Assembly (NCBI RefSeq): GCF_025165795.1
Contig: NZ_JAJAGO010000011.1
Coordinates: 186,001 to 250,000, forward strand
Length of the DNA stretch: 64,000 nt
Direction: 5' to 3'
Origin: Streptomyces gossypii
Lineage (GTDB): Bacteria; Actinomycetota; Actinomycetes; Streptomycetales; Streptomycetaceae
The notes below the pieces were generated by a model. It saw nothing but the letters and a program-made list of their open reading frames with translations, searched no databases and was not told the origin of the DNA. Below, in pieces: positions 26,096 through 34,191 of this stretch (its first letter is position 1; every line of letters begins with the position of its first letter). The translations under genes and the position numbers were made by a program.

Positions 26096-26929
26096 CTACG
26101 CGTGGCGATTCACCCCATCGCCGGGGCGCGGAGCCGTGCGGTGCACTCCCCCCACGGCACGCTTGGTGACCTCCTCGGCAGCATCCGCGACGGCCCTGGC
26201 TTCCGCTCGCGCCTTCTGCTCGGCCGCGTTCCGCTCGGCGCGCTCGCCCTTCGCGCCCTTCTCCGAGGCGACGAAGCGGTAGCCGACGTTCCGCACGGTG
26301 CCGATCAGCGCCTCGTGCTCCGGCCCGAGCTTCGCCCGCAGCCGCCGTACGTGCACGTCGACCGTGCGGGTGCCGCCGAAGTAGTCGTAGCCCCACACCT
26401 CCTGGAGCAGCTGCGCACGGGTGAAGACCCGGCCCGGGTGCTGGGCGAGATACTTGAGCAGCTCGAACTCCTTGAAGGTGAGGTCGAGCACGCGCCCCTT
26501 GAGCTTGGCGCTGTAGGTGGCCTCGTCGACCGACAGATCTCCGTTGCGGATCTCCGTCGGGACGTCGTCCACGCTGATCTGCTGGCGGCCCATCGCCAGC
26601 CGCAGCCGGGCCTCGACCTCGGCCGGACCGGCGGTGTCGAGCAGTACGTCGTCCACGCCCCACTCGGCCGTGACGGCGGCGAGCCCGCCCTCGGTGGTGA
26701 TCAGCACCAGCGGGCAGCCGGGGCCGGTGGAGTGCAGCAGTTGGCAGAGCGCCCGCACCTGCGGCAGGTCGCGGCGTCCGTCGACGAGTACCACGTCGGC
26801 GCCGGGCGTGTTCACGAGCGCGGGCCCCTCGGCCGGCGAGACGCGGACGTTGTGGAGCAGGAGCCCGAGGGCCGGGAGGACCTCGGAGGAGGGCTGGAGG
26901 GCGTTGGTGAGCAGCAGCAGCGAGCTCAT
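26096..26929 (-). CDS. glnR: nitrogen regulator GlnR, orphan OmpR-type
   Basis: 277 residues. The atypical receiver domain begins MSSLLLLTNALQPSSEVLPA and has the conserved Asp in GADVVLVDGRRDLPQV, but lacks the acidic pocket of phosphorylated receivers; GlnR is known to work as an orphan homodimer. The winged helix has LTFKEFELLKYLAQHPGRVF and WGYDYFGGTRTVDVHVRRLR. An Ala/Glu/Lys-rich tail follows residue 230. Activates ammonium assimilation genes in Streptomyces. ATG 26929 has GGAGGT 7 nt upstream and overlaps the stop of a 17-codon leader ORF. Confidence 0.88.
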   Translation of the reverse strand: MSSLLLLTNALQPSSEVLPALGLLLHNVRVSPAEGPALVNTPGADVVLVDGRRDLPQVRALCQLLHSTGPGCPLVLITTEGGLAAVTAEWGVDDVLLDTAGPAEVEARLRLAMGRQQISVDDVPTEIRNGDLSVDEATYSAKLKGRVLDLTFKEFELLKYLAQHPGRVFTRAQLLQEVWGYDYFGGTRTVDVHVRRLRAKLGPEHEALIGTVRNVGYRFVASEKGAKGERAERNAAEQKARAEARAVADAAEEVTKRAVGGVHRTAPRPGDGVNRHA

Positions 26930-26979
26930 AGGTACGCACCTCCGGTCGGCGGCGGTTGGTGTCCGGTTCGCTTGCCCAT
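26926..26979 (-). CDS. 17-residue leader ORF coupled to glnR
   Basis: ATG at 26979 encodes MGKRTGHQPPPTGGAYL and its TGA overlaps the glnR ATG in an ATGA junction. A GAAGGA element lies about 10 nt upstream. The three consecutive prolines could stall ribosomes. Expression is not proven; it could be chance in a 50-bp leader. Confidence 0.4.
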   Translation of the reverse strand: MGKRTGHQPPPTGGAYL

Positions 26980-27013
26980 GACTTTGAGTCCTTCCTCGGG
27001 CCCTGCGAGGACG

Positions 27014-27039
27014 CGGGCGGTACAGCGCCGTACCGCCCG
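27014..27039. promoter_or_regulatory. 10-bp hairpin in the glnR/hydrolase divergent region
   Basis: CGGGCGGTAC (27014-27023) pairs perfectly with GTACCGCCCG (27030-27039), loop of 6. It lies about 85-110 bp upstream of glnR and 65-90 bp upstream of the hydrolase, so it is either a leader hairpin or a protein-binding dyad. Confidence 0.45.
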
Positions 27040-27103
27040 GAAAGCGCAAAAGGACCCGGGGGCGACGCTGCCCGGATCCCTCTTGCGCAGCAGAATAGCC
27101 CAC

Positions 27104-28057
27104 ATGCGCAGCAGATTGCAGTGTGAAGTAGGCCGCTTTCGTGTCGGCACAGGCACACACGGTCGCCTTCGCGGACTACTGCGGACGGACGACGGAGTGC
27201 GGATCGAGGCGGCCTACGAGGCGTACGAAGGGCCCGGCAGCGGGACCGCGCTGGTGCTCGCGCACGGCTTCTCCGGCTCGCTCGAGCGGCCCGCGCTGCG
27301 CGCCGCGGCGAGGTCGCTCACCGCGCACGGGGCGGTGGTCACCTTCTCCTTCCGTGGCCACGGCGGCTCCGGCGGGAGGTCCACGGTGGGCAATCTGGAG
27401 GTGCTGGACCTGGCGGCCGTGGTGCGCTGGGCCCGCGCACTGGGGCATCGGCGGGTGGCCACGATCGGCTTCTCGATGGGCGGCTCAGTGGCACTGCGGC
27501 ATGCGGCGCTGCACCGGATGTCGCCGGTCACGGCGGACGGGGCGGACGGGGCAGGCGGGGCAGGCAAGGCGGGCAGCGTCGCAGGAGCGGGGCCCCGGGG
27601 CGCACACCCGGACGCCGTGGTCTCCGTCAGCGCCGCCGCGCGCTGGTACTACCGGGGTACGGCGCCGATGCGGCGGCTGCACTGGGCGATCCAGCGGCCC
27701 GCCGGCCGGATGGTCTCGCGCTGGGGCCTGGGCACCAGAGTTCACCCGGAAGACTGGGACCCGGTGCCGCTCTCCCCGGTGGACGCCGCGCCTCTCATCG
27801 CACCGGTACCGCTGCTGGTGGTGCACGGCGACCAGGACCCGTACTTCCCGCTCGACCACCCCCGCTCCCTCGCCGAAGCGGCCGATCCCGCGTGCACTCA
27901 GCTGTGGACCGAGCCGGGATTCGGGCACGCGGGGATCGCGGGGGGCGCGGAGACGGCCGCCCCTCCCGGGCTGCTCCACCGCATCGGCGCCTGGGCGGCC
28001 CGTACGGCGGCGGACACGGCGGCGGACACGGCGCCCCCTGACGACGGCGACATGTGA
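27104..28057 (+). CDS. alpha/beta hydrolase
   Basis: 317 residues. Oxyanion motif HGFSGSLERPA (about residues 54-64), nucleophile elbow TIGFSMGGSVAL with Ser near 122, Asp in VVHGDQDPYFPLDHP and His in EPGFGHAGIAGG complete the triad. An Ala/Gly-rich low-complexity insert lies near residue 145. ATG at 27104 (MRSRLQ) fits family starts. Divergent from glnR and followed 104 bp later by the MoaD-like gene. Substrate unknown. Confidence 0.87.
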   Translation: MRSRLQCEVGRFRVGTGTHGRLRGLLRTDDGVRIEAAYEAYEGPGSGTALVLAHGFSGSLERPALRAAARSLTAHGAVVTFSFRGHGGSGGRSTVGNLEVLDLAAVVRWARALGHRRVATIGFSMGGSVALRHAALHRMSPVTADGADGAGGAGKAGSVAGAGPRGAHPDAVVSVSAAARWYYRGTAPMRRLHWAIQRPAGRMVSRWGLGTRVHPEDWDPVPLSPVDAAPLIAPVPLLVVHGDQDPYFPLDHPRSLAEAADPACTQLWTEPGFGHAGIAGGAETAAPPGLLHRIGAWAARTAADTAADTAPPDDGDM

Positions 28058-28160
28058 CCACAACCGGCGCGAAACCGTACCGTGGCGCACCTTCCCCACC
28101 CGCGAGGCGCCATCATGGGTGCCGCACGCAGCACACAAGCGAACGGCGAGAGGGACCACC

Positions 28161-28427
28161 ATGGCCAGCGGCACGATCCGCTACTGGGCGGCGGCCAAGT
28201 CCGCGGCAGGGCGGGCGGAGGAGGCGTACGAGGCCACCACGCTCGCCGAGGCGCTCGACTCGGCCCGTGAGCGGCACGCCGGGTCACCGGAGTTCGCCCG
28301 GGTCCTTGCACGCTGCTCGTTCCTGGTGGACGGGAGCCCGGCCGGGAAGCGGGCACGGGACACGGTCCAGCTGAGCGAAGGCGGCACCGTCGAGGTGCTC
28401 CCGCCGTTCGCGGGCGGTGCCCGATGA
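28161..28427 (+). CDS. MoaD/ThiS-family sulfur-carrier-like protein
   Basis: 88 residues with the beta-grasp fold: GTIRYWAAAKSAAGRAEEAY at the N-terminus and EVLPPFAGGAR at the C-terminus. Active carriers end in Gly-Gly; here Ala-Arg follows, so the tail must be trimmed or the protein is not used as a carrier. ATG at 28161 has an AGAGGG element 6 nt upstream. Overlaps the next gene by 4 bp (ATGA). Confidence 0.85.
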   Translation: MASGTIRYWAAAKSAAGRAEEAYEATTLAEALDSARERHAGSPEFARVLARCSFLVDGSPAGKRARDTVQLSEGGTVEVLPPFAGGAR

Positions 28428-29395
28428 GCAACCAGCAGCAGCCGCCGCCACCCTCGCCGTACGGCACCGGCACCGGCACCGGCTACGGGGCGCCGCCGCC
28501 GTACGCAGAGACTCCGTACGCGCAGACTCCGTACCCGCAGCAGGGCGCCGCCCCCGCCGAACCCGCCCCCGCCGCTCCGGCCCCCACCGTCCCTCCGGGA
28601 ACCGGCCCCGCGCCCCCGCCGTCCCGCGCCGCGCGCCCCGGCCGCGCCTCACGCGCACGCCCCAGCCCGCTGATCGCCCCCGGCCTCCAGCCCGCCGTGC
28701 TGACCACCGTGCTCGCCGCACTGCTGGCGGCCACCGCGCCGCTGCCCCGTCCGGCGCTCGCGGCGGCCGTCGTCCTGCTCCAGGCGTTCACGGCGGCGGG
28801 CTGGTTCCGGCTGAACGGCATGTGGCCGGCCCGGCAGGGAATCGCACTGGCGTTCCTGGCGGGTGTCACCACCGATGTCGCCCTGCTGGCGACCAGCCGC
28901 GAGCACACGCCCACAGCGGTGATCGGCACCCTCGGCATCTGGTGCGTCCTGGGGATCGTGCTCCAGTTGCGCAACCACTCCAGCCCGGACGAGCGTCTCT
29001 ACGCCCTCACCGCCGGGCTCACCTCCACCGCGCTGACCGTGCTCGCCGCCGGATACCTGGCGGTCGCCCGTGAGTCCTCGGAGGCCGTGACCGTCGGCGC
29101 CGCCGCGGTCGCCGCCGCGGCGCTGCTACGGGCGCTGCCGCTGCCGCCGTTCCTCTCACCCGCCGTCGCGGTGCTCGCTGCCGGGGGCGCGGGCGCGCTG
29201 GCAGGCCGGCTCACCGACCTCGGGAACACGGACGGGACGCTGATCGGGCTGGCCGCCGGTGTCTGCGCCCTGATCGGGCTCCGGGTCGCGAGTTACGACT
29301 ATCCGTCCCGCTTCGTCCACATGACGGCGGGGGTCGCGCTGCCGCTCACCCTGGCGGCGCCCGCCGTCTACTTCCTGGGCCGCGCCCTGGGATGA
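28424..29395 (+). CDS. multi-pass membrane protein
   Basis: 323 residues, unnamed family. Residues 1-85 are Pro/Ala/Gln/Tyr-rich and cytoplasmic-looking; the rest contains about eight hydrophobic helices, for example LTTVLAALLAATAPL, GIALAFLAGVTTDVALLA and ALPLTLAAPAVYFLGRALG. Starts within the ATGA overlap of the MoaD-like gene, so the pair is cotranscribed. No catalytic motif recognised. Confidence 0.78.
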   Translation: MSNQQQPPPPSPYGTGTGTGYGAPPPYAETPYAQTPYPQQGAAPAEPAPAAPAPTVPPGTGPAPPPSRAARPGRASRARPSPLIAPGLQPAVLTTVLAALLAATAPLPRPALAAAVVLLQAFTAAGWFRLNGMWPARQGIALAFLAGVTTDVALLATSREHTPTAVIGTLGIWCVLGIVLQLRNHSSPDERLYALTAGLTSTALTVLAAGYLAVARESSEAVTVGAAAVAAAALLRALPLPPFLSPAVAVLAAGGAGALAGRLTDLGNTDGTLIGLAAGVCALIGLRVASYDYPSRFVHMTAGVALPLTLAAPAVYFLGRALG

Positions 29396-29414
29396 CGCCG
29401 TTCCGCCCCCTGCC

Positions 29415-29469
29415 GGGTCCGCCGCCGGTCCGCCGCCGGTCCGCAGCCGGTCCGCAGCCGGTCCGCCGA
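29415..29469. repeat. five 11-bp tandem repeats
   Basis: Units CGGTCCGCCGC / CGGTCCGCAGC repeat five times without gaps just after the membrane protein stop. Eleven bases is close to one helical turn, so identical faces recur on one side of the helix. Confidence 0.75.
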
Positions 29470-29616
29470 CCGGGCGAAACGGACCAGCGCGGACGATCCG
29501 GTGCCCGCACCACGTACCAGCTCTGCCACGACTGGACACGGCGGACCCGGCAGCCTCCGTCCAGCAGGAACGTCACGTTAGGCTCCGAGCAGTCAACGCC
29601 TGGGGGAGCCTCCGCA

Positions 29617-30333
29617 ATGCGCGCACTTCGCATCAGCCTCATCATCTTTGTGGTGCTGGCAGTCCTGTTCATCGCCGCTGACCGCATCGCCGTGAACATG
29701 GCGGAGAGCGAGGCGGCCGAGAAGGTGCGCACCACCCAGGGGCTGGACGGCGCCGAGTCGGCCTCCGTCTCGATCAACGGCTTCCCCTTCCTCACCCAGG
29801 TCATGGGCAAGGAGCTGGGTGACGTCGACGTGGAGATGACCGGACTGACCGCCTCCGCGGGCAACCGCCGGATCAGCGTCACGCGGGTCGAGGCCCACCT
29901 GACGGACGTGAAGCTCGAAGGGAACTTCGACTCGGCCGTCGCGAAGGAGGCGTCCGGCAGCGCGGACATCTCCTACAAGGACCTCAACGCCCTCGCCCCG
30001 GACGGCGTGCGGGTCGCCTACGCGGGCAAGGAGCGGGCGGACAAGAACCAGGTGAAGATCACCGCCAGCGTGCAGGTACTCGGCCAGCAGGTGGAGATTC
30101 CGAGCCCGATCTACAGCACGGTCAAGATCACCGGGAAGAACGAGCTCGAGCTGCACGCCGAGTCGATACCGGCCTCCGGAGTGCCGGGCGCCGAGGGCGA
30201 GATCCGCGAGCGGGTGGACTTCGGCAGCCCCATCGCGGGCCTTCCGGACGGTCTGGAGCTGAAGGAGACGGACGCGACCGAGGAGGGCGTCACCTTCGCC
30301 CTCGAGGGCACGGACGTGGAGCTGGCGGGCTGA
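29617..30333 (+). CDS. LmeA-like (DUF2993) phospholipid-binding protein
   Basis: 238 residues. A single N-terminal hydrophobic helix (ISLIIFVVLAVLFIAADRI) exports and may anchor the protein. The rest is beta-rich with SVSINGFPFLTQVMGKELGDV, the signature of the LmeA/DUF2993 family, which binds phospholipids in mycobacteria and affects lipomannan size. The ATG at 29617 follows GGGGGAG. Role in a non-lipomannan organism is not established. Confidence 0.85.
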   Translation: MRALRISLIIFVVLAVLFIAADRIAVNMAESEAAEKVRTTQGLDGAESASVSINGFPFLTQVMGKELGDVDVEMTGLTASAGNRRISVTRVEAHLTDVKLEGNFDSAVAKEASGSADISYKDLNALAPDGVRVAYAGKERADKNQVKITASVQVLGQQVEIPSPIYSTVKITGKNELELHAESIPASGVPGAEGEIRERVDFGSPIAGLPDGLELKETDATEEGVTFALEGTDVELAG

Positions 30334-30582
30334 GAAGCGGGGAACGACGCTCATGAGCCCCGCACCGGCACGGCCTGCGGGCCGGTCGTCCCAGTCTTCG
30401 AGACAGTGAGGTCCGCAGACCAGATACCCGCCGCCGCACCGGCGGACGCCGCCCCGCTCAGGGCGGGTGCGCAGCGGCCGAGAGCGGCCCTCGATCTGGG
30501 CCGATCTCACATCACGGACAATCTTGTCTCAGAGTGCGGATCCCCGGTGACATCACCTCCCGGCTTCCTTACGATCGAGCAC

Positions 30583-30666
30583 ATGAAGCGACAGGCGGAC
30601 CTCACGAAGCGACGGACAGTCGACCTGTGCCGCATCGCCGCCATGCTCTGTCGCAGCGCCGTCTGA
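30583..30666 (+). CDS. 27-residue Cys-containing leader peptide upstream of rhodanese
   Basis: Encodes MKRQADLTKRRTVDLCRIAA plus seven residues, with Cys at 16 and 23. Short peptides of this type precede cysA-type sulfurtransferase genes in actinobacteria, and Cys-rich leaders in mycobacteria attenuate such operons according to cysteine supply. CTCCCG-type upstream sequence gives no strong ribosome site. The stop is 142 bp before the rhodanese gene, with alternative hairpins between. Confidence 0.7.
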   Translation: MKRQADLTKRRTVDLCRIAAMLCRSAV

Positions 30667-30749
30667 CGGCCGTCTCCCGCGTGCCACGCACCCGCCGTGA
30701 CGCCCGCCGGTCTCCCGCACCGCCCCGCCGCCCATCCCGCTTGCGCGTC

Positions 30750-30786
30750 GCACAGCGCTGTGCGTGCCCATCGGCGCGCACGCACA
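30750..30786 (+). promoter_or_regulatory. overlapping alternative hairpins before rhodanese gene
   Basis: GCACAGCGCTGTGC (30750-30763) forms one hairpin. TGTGCGTGC (30759-30767) pairs with GCACGCACA (30778-30786) to form another. They share 30759-30763, so only one can form at a time, as in attenuators. The ribosome site GGAGGA follows at about 30797. Confidence 0.45.
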
Positions 30787-30808
30787 CCCGCCCTCCGGAG
30801 GAGAACTC

Positions 30809-31645
30809 ATGAGCCGTAGTGACGTCCTGGTCGACGCCGACTGGGTCGAGGCCCGTATCGACGACCCGAAGACGGTGATCGTCGAGGTGGACGAGGACAC
30901 CTCGGCGTACGAGAAGAACCACATCAAGAACGCCGTCCGGATCGACTGGAAGCAGGACCTCCAGGACCCGGTGCGGCGCGACTTCGTCGACCAGGCCGGT
31001 TTCGAGAAGCTGCTCTCCGAGAAGGGCATCGCCAACGACGACACCGTCGTCCTCTACGGCGGCAACAACAACTGGTTCGCCGCGTACGCCTACTGGTACT
31101 TCAAGCTCTACGGCCACGGCGACGTCAAGCTCCTGGACGGCGGCCGCAAGAAGTGGGAGCTGGACTCCCGCGACCTGGTCACCGCGGTGCCCAAGCGCGC
31201 GAAGACCGACTACAAGGCGAAGCCGCAGGACACCTCGATCCGCGCCTTCCGTGACGAGGCCGTCGAGGCCATCGGCACCAAGAACCTCGTCGACGTCCGC
31301 TCGCCCGACGAGTTCAGCGGCAAGCTGCTCGCCCCGGCCCACCTCCCGCAGGAGCAGTCGCAGCGTCCGGGCCACATCCCGTCCGCGCGCAACATCCCGT
31401 GGTCGAAGTCGGCGAACGACGACGGCACCTTCAAGGCCGACGACGACCTCAAGGAGCTGTACGAGAACGAAGGCGTCGACCTCGGCAAGGACACCATCGC
31501 CTACTGCCGCATCGGCGAGCGCTCCGCCCACACCTGGTTCGTGCTGCACGAGCTGCTGGGCCAGCCGAACGTCAAGAACTACGACGGTTCCTGGACCGAA
31601 TACGGCTCGCTGGTCGGCGTGCCCGTCGAGCTCGGCTCCAACTGA
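30809..31645 (+). CDS. thiosulfate sulfurtransferase (rhodanese)
   Basis: 278 residues, two rhodanese domains. It transfers sulfane sulfur from thiosulfate to an acceptor thiol, in the cytoplasm. Domain 1 has VIVEVDEDTSAYEKNHIKNA and is inactive; domain 2 carries the persulfide Cys in AYCRIGERSAHTWF near residue 233. The ATG at 30809 has CCGGAGGAG 5 nt upstream. Followed 35 bp later by DUF1416, a conserved pairing. Probably controlled through the leader peptide upstream. Confidence 0.93.
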   Translation: MSRSDVLVDADWVEARIDDPKTVIVEVDEDTSAYEKNHIKNAVRIDWKQDLQDPVRRDFVDQAGFEKLLSEKGIANDDTVVLYGGNNNWFAAYAYWYFKLYGHGDVKLLDGGRKKWELDSRDLVTAVPKRAKTDYKAKPQDTSIRAFRDEAVEAIGTKNLVDVRSPDEFSGKLLAPAHLPQEQSQRPGHIPSARNIPWSKSANDDGTFKADDDLKELYENEGVDLGKDTIAYCRIGERSAHTWFVLHELLGQPNVKNYDGSWTEYGSLVGVPVELGSN

Positions 31646-31680
31646 CACGAACCGACAGCGGACAAGGAAGCGGTAACCCC

Positions 31681-31968
31681 ATGTGCGGAGCACAGGCAGG
31701 CGGCCCCGACGCCGCCACCATCAAGCCCGGCGAGACCACGATCCAGGGCAGCGTGACCCGTGACGGCGAGCCCGTCACCGGCTACGTGCGGCTGCTCGAC
31801 TCGACCGGCGAGTTCACCGCGGAGGTCCCCACCTCCGCCACCGGCCAGTTCCGCTTCTACGCGGCCGAGGGCACGTGGACGCTGCGCGCCCTGGTCCCCG
31901 GCGCCACGGCGGACCGCAAGGTCGTCGCCCAGAACGGCGGCCTGGCCGAGGTCTCGATCGCGCTCTAG
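31681..31968 (+). CDS. DUF1416 domain protein
   Basis: 95 residues, beta-sandwich-like (GSVTRDGEPVTGYVRLLDST, GQFRFYAAEGTWTLRALVPG), resembling a transthyretin/carboxypeptidase regulatory fold. An N-terminal MCGAQ motif and conserved linkage to cysA-type sulfurtransferase are family traits. Function unknown, presumably sulfur-related. Ends before a strong terminator. Confidence 0.88.
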   Translation: MCGAQAGGPDAATIKPGETTIQGSVTRDGEPVTGYVRLLDSTGEFTAEVPTSATGQFRFYAAEGTWTLRALVPGATADRKVVAQNGGLAEVSIAL

Positions 31969-31990
31969 CTTTCCAGCGCCGAGAGCGGCA

Positions 31991-32041
31991 CGCACGAGGG
32001 CCGCGCCCCGGAGTCGGACTCCGGGGCGCGGCCCTCGTGCG
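31991..32041. terminator. bidirectional terminator, 24-bp perfect stem
   Basis: 31991-32014 pairs perfectly with 32018-32041 around a 3-nt loop. It sits between the convergent DUF1416 and DsrE genes. Confidence 0.92.
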
Positions 32042-32087
32042 TGGTGCTCTCGCGCGTACGGTGCGTGTGCCGCCGAGCCCCGCCGGG

Positions 32088-32450
32088 TCAGTACACCAGC
32101 GCCTGCACGCCGTCCTCCATCACCTCGCTGACGAAGACCTGCGCACCCGCGATCCGTACACCCTCCAGCAGATCCTTCTCCTCGATGTCCCGGCGGGCCG
32201 CGCACTGCGTGCAGACCGTGATCTGCCCGGCCGCACGGATGCCGTCGATCAGGTCCGGCAGCGGAGCCGCGTGCGGCAGTTCGAACTCCGCCGCCCGCCC
32301 CGGCAGCCCGAACCACGCCGACTCACCGGTCAGCCAGAGCGAGACCTCCACCCCGCTGGCGACGGCGACCGCCGCCACCGTGAACGCCTGCGAACACCGC
32401 TCCGGGGCATCGGCCCCCGCTGTCACCTTGATCACGAGCTTCTTCGCCAT
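32088..32450 (-). CDS. DsrE-family protein
   Basis: 120 residues. DsrE/F-like fold: MAKKLVIKVTAGADAPERCS at the start and ITVCTQCAARRDI in the middle, where the CxxC pair could carry sulfur. ATG at 32450 chosen over an upstream in-frame codon because the family starts with this strand. Convergent with the rhodanese operon and probably part of the same sulfur-handling function. Confidence 0.85.
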   Translation of the reverse strand: MAKKLVIKVTAGADAPERCSQAFTVAAVAVASGVEVSLWLTGESAWFGLPGRAAEFELPHAAPLPDLIDGIRAAGQITVCTQCAARRDIEEKDLLEGVRIAGAQVFVSEVMEDGVQALVY

Positions 32451-32596
32451 ACCCCCACGGTAGTCCGCCGCGCACCGGCGCATCCGAACGGCCAGGCGCG
32501 GATCGTGACCTGATCGACATCACCCTGAGTGCAACCGTCATCACTTCTTGCTGGTCAGCCCATTGATGTAACTCATGGAGAATTCAAGGAGAATTC

Positions 32597-33433
32597 GTGG
32601 AGCCAGCACCTTCTCCGACTCCCACCGAGTCGGACACCTCGGCAACGGCAGAGGACCCGGCCCCGCCGGACTCGCCGGAGGCCCCGGAGGCGGACCCGCC
32701 GCGCAGGCGTTCCGCGCGGCGAAGACGTACCGCCTTACTGCTCGCCCCCGCCGCGCTGCTCGGCATCGTCGCGGGCCTGGCAAGCGGCTACACCGTCCAG
32801 GCCGACCGCGCCCCCACCGCGCTCCCGCCCCTGTCACAGGAAAAGCTCTCCTACCCGGCCAAGCCCGCCGCGAAGGACGCGGTCAAGCCGCTGTCCGCGA
32901 AGGAGGACCACCGGGTGAAGACCGACGGTGACCTGCGGAAGCTGCTGCTCAAGAAGCCCAGCGGGGCGCATTCCAAGACGGTGGCGGCCAGCGTGGACGG
33001 CTGGGTGAACATCGGCGATCACGGGATCTTCGGCCCCGTCACGGCTGAAGGCTTCAGCCGTGATGTCCGCTCCGGCATGCGCCGCATCGCCACCGACGGT
33101 TGGACCACGGGCGGGCGCACCGTGCGCATTGACCTCACCCAGTACCGGAACGTCAAGGGGCTGTCCACCGTCACCCATGTGCTGACCGCTCAGGAGAACT
33201 CCTATTCGAACTGGCCAGGGCACGAATCCTTCGGCTCGCCCATGAAACGCTCCGGTGGGGGCCGGTACTACGTCTACGAACCGCAGAACGGTACCGCCTC
33301 ATCGCCGGACGTCGTGGCCACCGCCATCGCCTGGCGCGGCGACATCGTCATGGAAATCACCGTCTTCGACACGGCCCCGATGAGCGAAAAGGAAATCGGC
33401 CGTCTCGCCGAGCGTCAGTGGGCTCTGCTGTGA
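32597..33433 (+). CDS. membrane-anchored protein, array member 1
   Basis: 278 residues, no named family recognised. Residues 1-48 are acidic/Pro-rich and end in a basic cluster (RRRSARRRRT). One transmembrane helix (about 48-70) follows, then an extracytoplasmic domain. Conserved-looking stretches are DLRKLLLKKPSGAHS, RRIATDGWTTGGRTVRIDLTQ and VVATAIAWRGDIVMEI. GTG start at 32597 after GGAGAATTC. Overlaps the next gene by 4 bp (GTGA). Its domain aligns by eye with that of member 3. Confidence 0.8.
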   Translation: MEPAPSPTPTESDTSATAEDPAPPDSPEAPEADPPRRRSARRRRTALLLAPAALLGIVAGLASGYTVQADRAPTALPPLSQEKLSYPAKPAAKDAVKPLSAKEDHRVKTDGDLRKLLLKKPSGAHSKTVAASVDGWVNIGDHGIFGPVTAEGFSRDVRSGMRRIATDGWTTGGRTVRIDLTQYRNVKGLSTVTHVLTAQENSYSNWPGHESFGSPMKRSGGGRYYVYEPQNGTASSPDVVATAIAWRGDIVMEITVFDTAPMSEKEIGRLAERQWALL

Positions 33434-34191
33434 AGGCCGCACGGAGGATCGTGACCTCCGTCCTCACCACCGTGCTGGTGCTCGGCGCCGTGGGGGGCGG
33501 GATCACCTACACCGCCCTCACCGCGAGCGGCGCGGACCGCACCGCCGCCACCGACGTGTGGCGCAAGCCGGACAAGACCCCCTCAGCGGACGATCCGGCC
33601 CGGAACCGGGCCAAGGGGCGCACCGACACCGAGCTGAGCGCACAGCTCCTCCCCGTACCCGACGGCTACCAGCTCGGCCCCGACGCCGACTTCTTCGGCA
33701 ACGACGTCGTACGGGACGCCGACGAGGCGAACAAGTATCTGCTGGAGCAGCAGTACCCGGGGATCTCTGAGGCGGAACGGAAGAAGCATCTTGAGCAGTT
33801 CAAGATTTTCGGCGTCCAGGGCTCCGCCAAGCGCTCCTACGCCCGCGACAACGGGGAACTGGTCTTCAACATCGAGATCATTCCGATGAAGGCTGAGGCG
33901 GTGGGCCCGCTCACCGCCAGGCTCAAGGTGCTCGCAGAACGTGAGGGCTTCCGCAAGGGACCCAAGATCGAGGGTTACGACGACGCGTTCTGTTTCCTGA
34001 CGAGCGAGGTGAAGCCGGAAAGCGGCGACTCCTCCGAACCTGGGATCGATGCGATGGCCTGCTCGGGCTACCGGGGCAACACGAGGGTCTATCTGACGGC
34101 CATCGGAGGCGCTCCCCTCCCGGAAGGTGAGGTGGCGCAGTTGCTCCAAAAGCAGCTGGACCGCGTGGATCTGGAGGGGGAAGACGTATGA
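33430..34191 (+). CDS. membrane-anchored protein, array member 2
   Basis: 253 residues. A short basic N-terminus and one transmembrane helix (about 8-30, VTSVLTTVLVLGAVGGGITYTAL) precede an extracytoplasmic domain with DGYQLGPDADFFGND, KRSYARDNGELVFNIEI and two Cys (AFCFLTSE, DAMACSGY) that could form a disulfide. GTG start in a 4-bp overlap with member 1; its own stop overlaps member 3. Unknown function. Confidence 0.78.
   Translation: MKAARRIVTSVLTTVLVLGAVGGGITYTALTASGADRTAATDVWRKPDKTPSADDPARNRAKGRTDTELSAQLLPVPDGYQLGPDADFFGNDVVRDADEANKYLLEQQYPGISEAERKKHLEQFKIFGVQGSAKRSYARDNGELVFNIEIIPMKAEAVGPLTARLKVLAEREGFRKGPKIEGYDDAFCFLTSEVKPESGDSSEPGIDAMACSGYRGNTRVYLTAIGGAPLPEGEVAQLLQKQLDRVDLEGEDV

Noticed and set aside
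30334..30582. SAM or other riboswitch before the rhodanese leader peptide
   Set aside because: No conserved core of a known sulfur riboswitch was recognised; the leader peptide explains regulation better.
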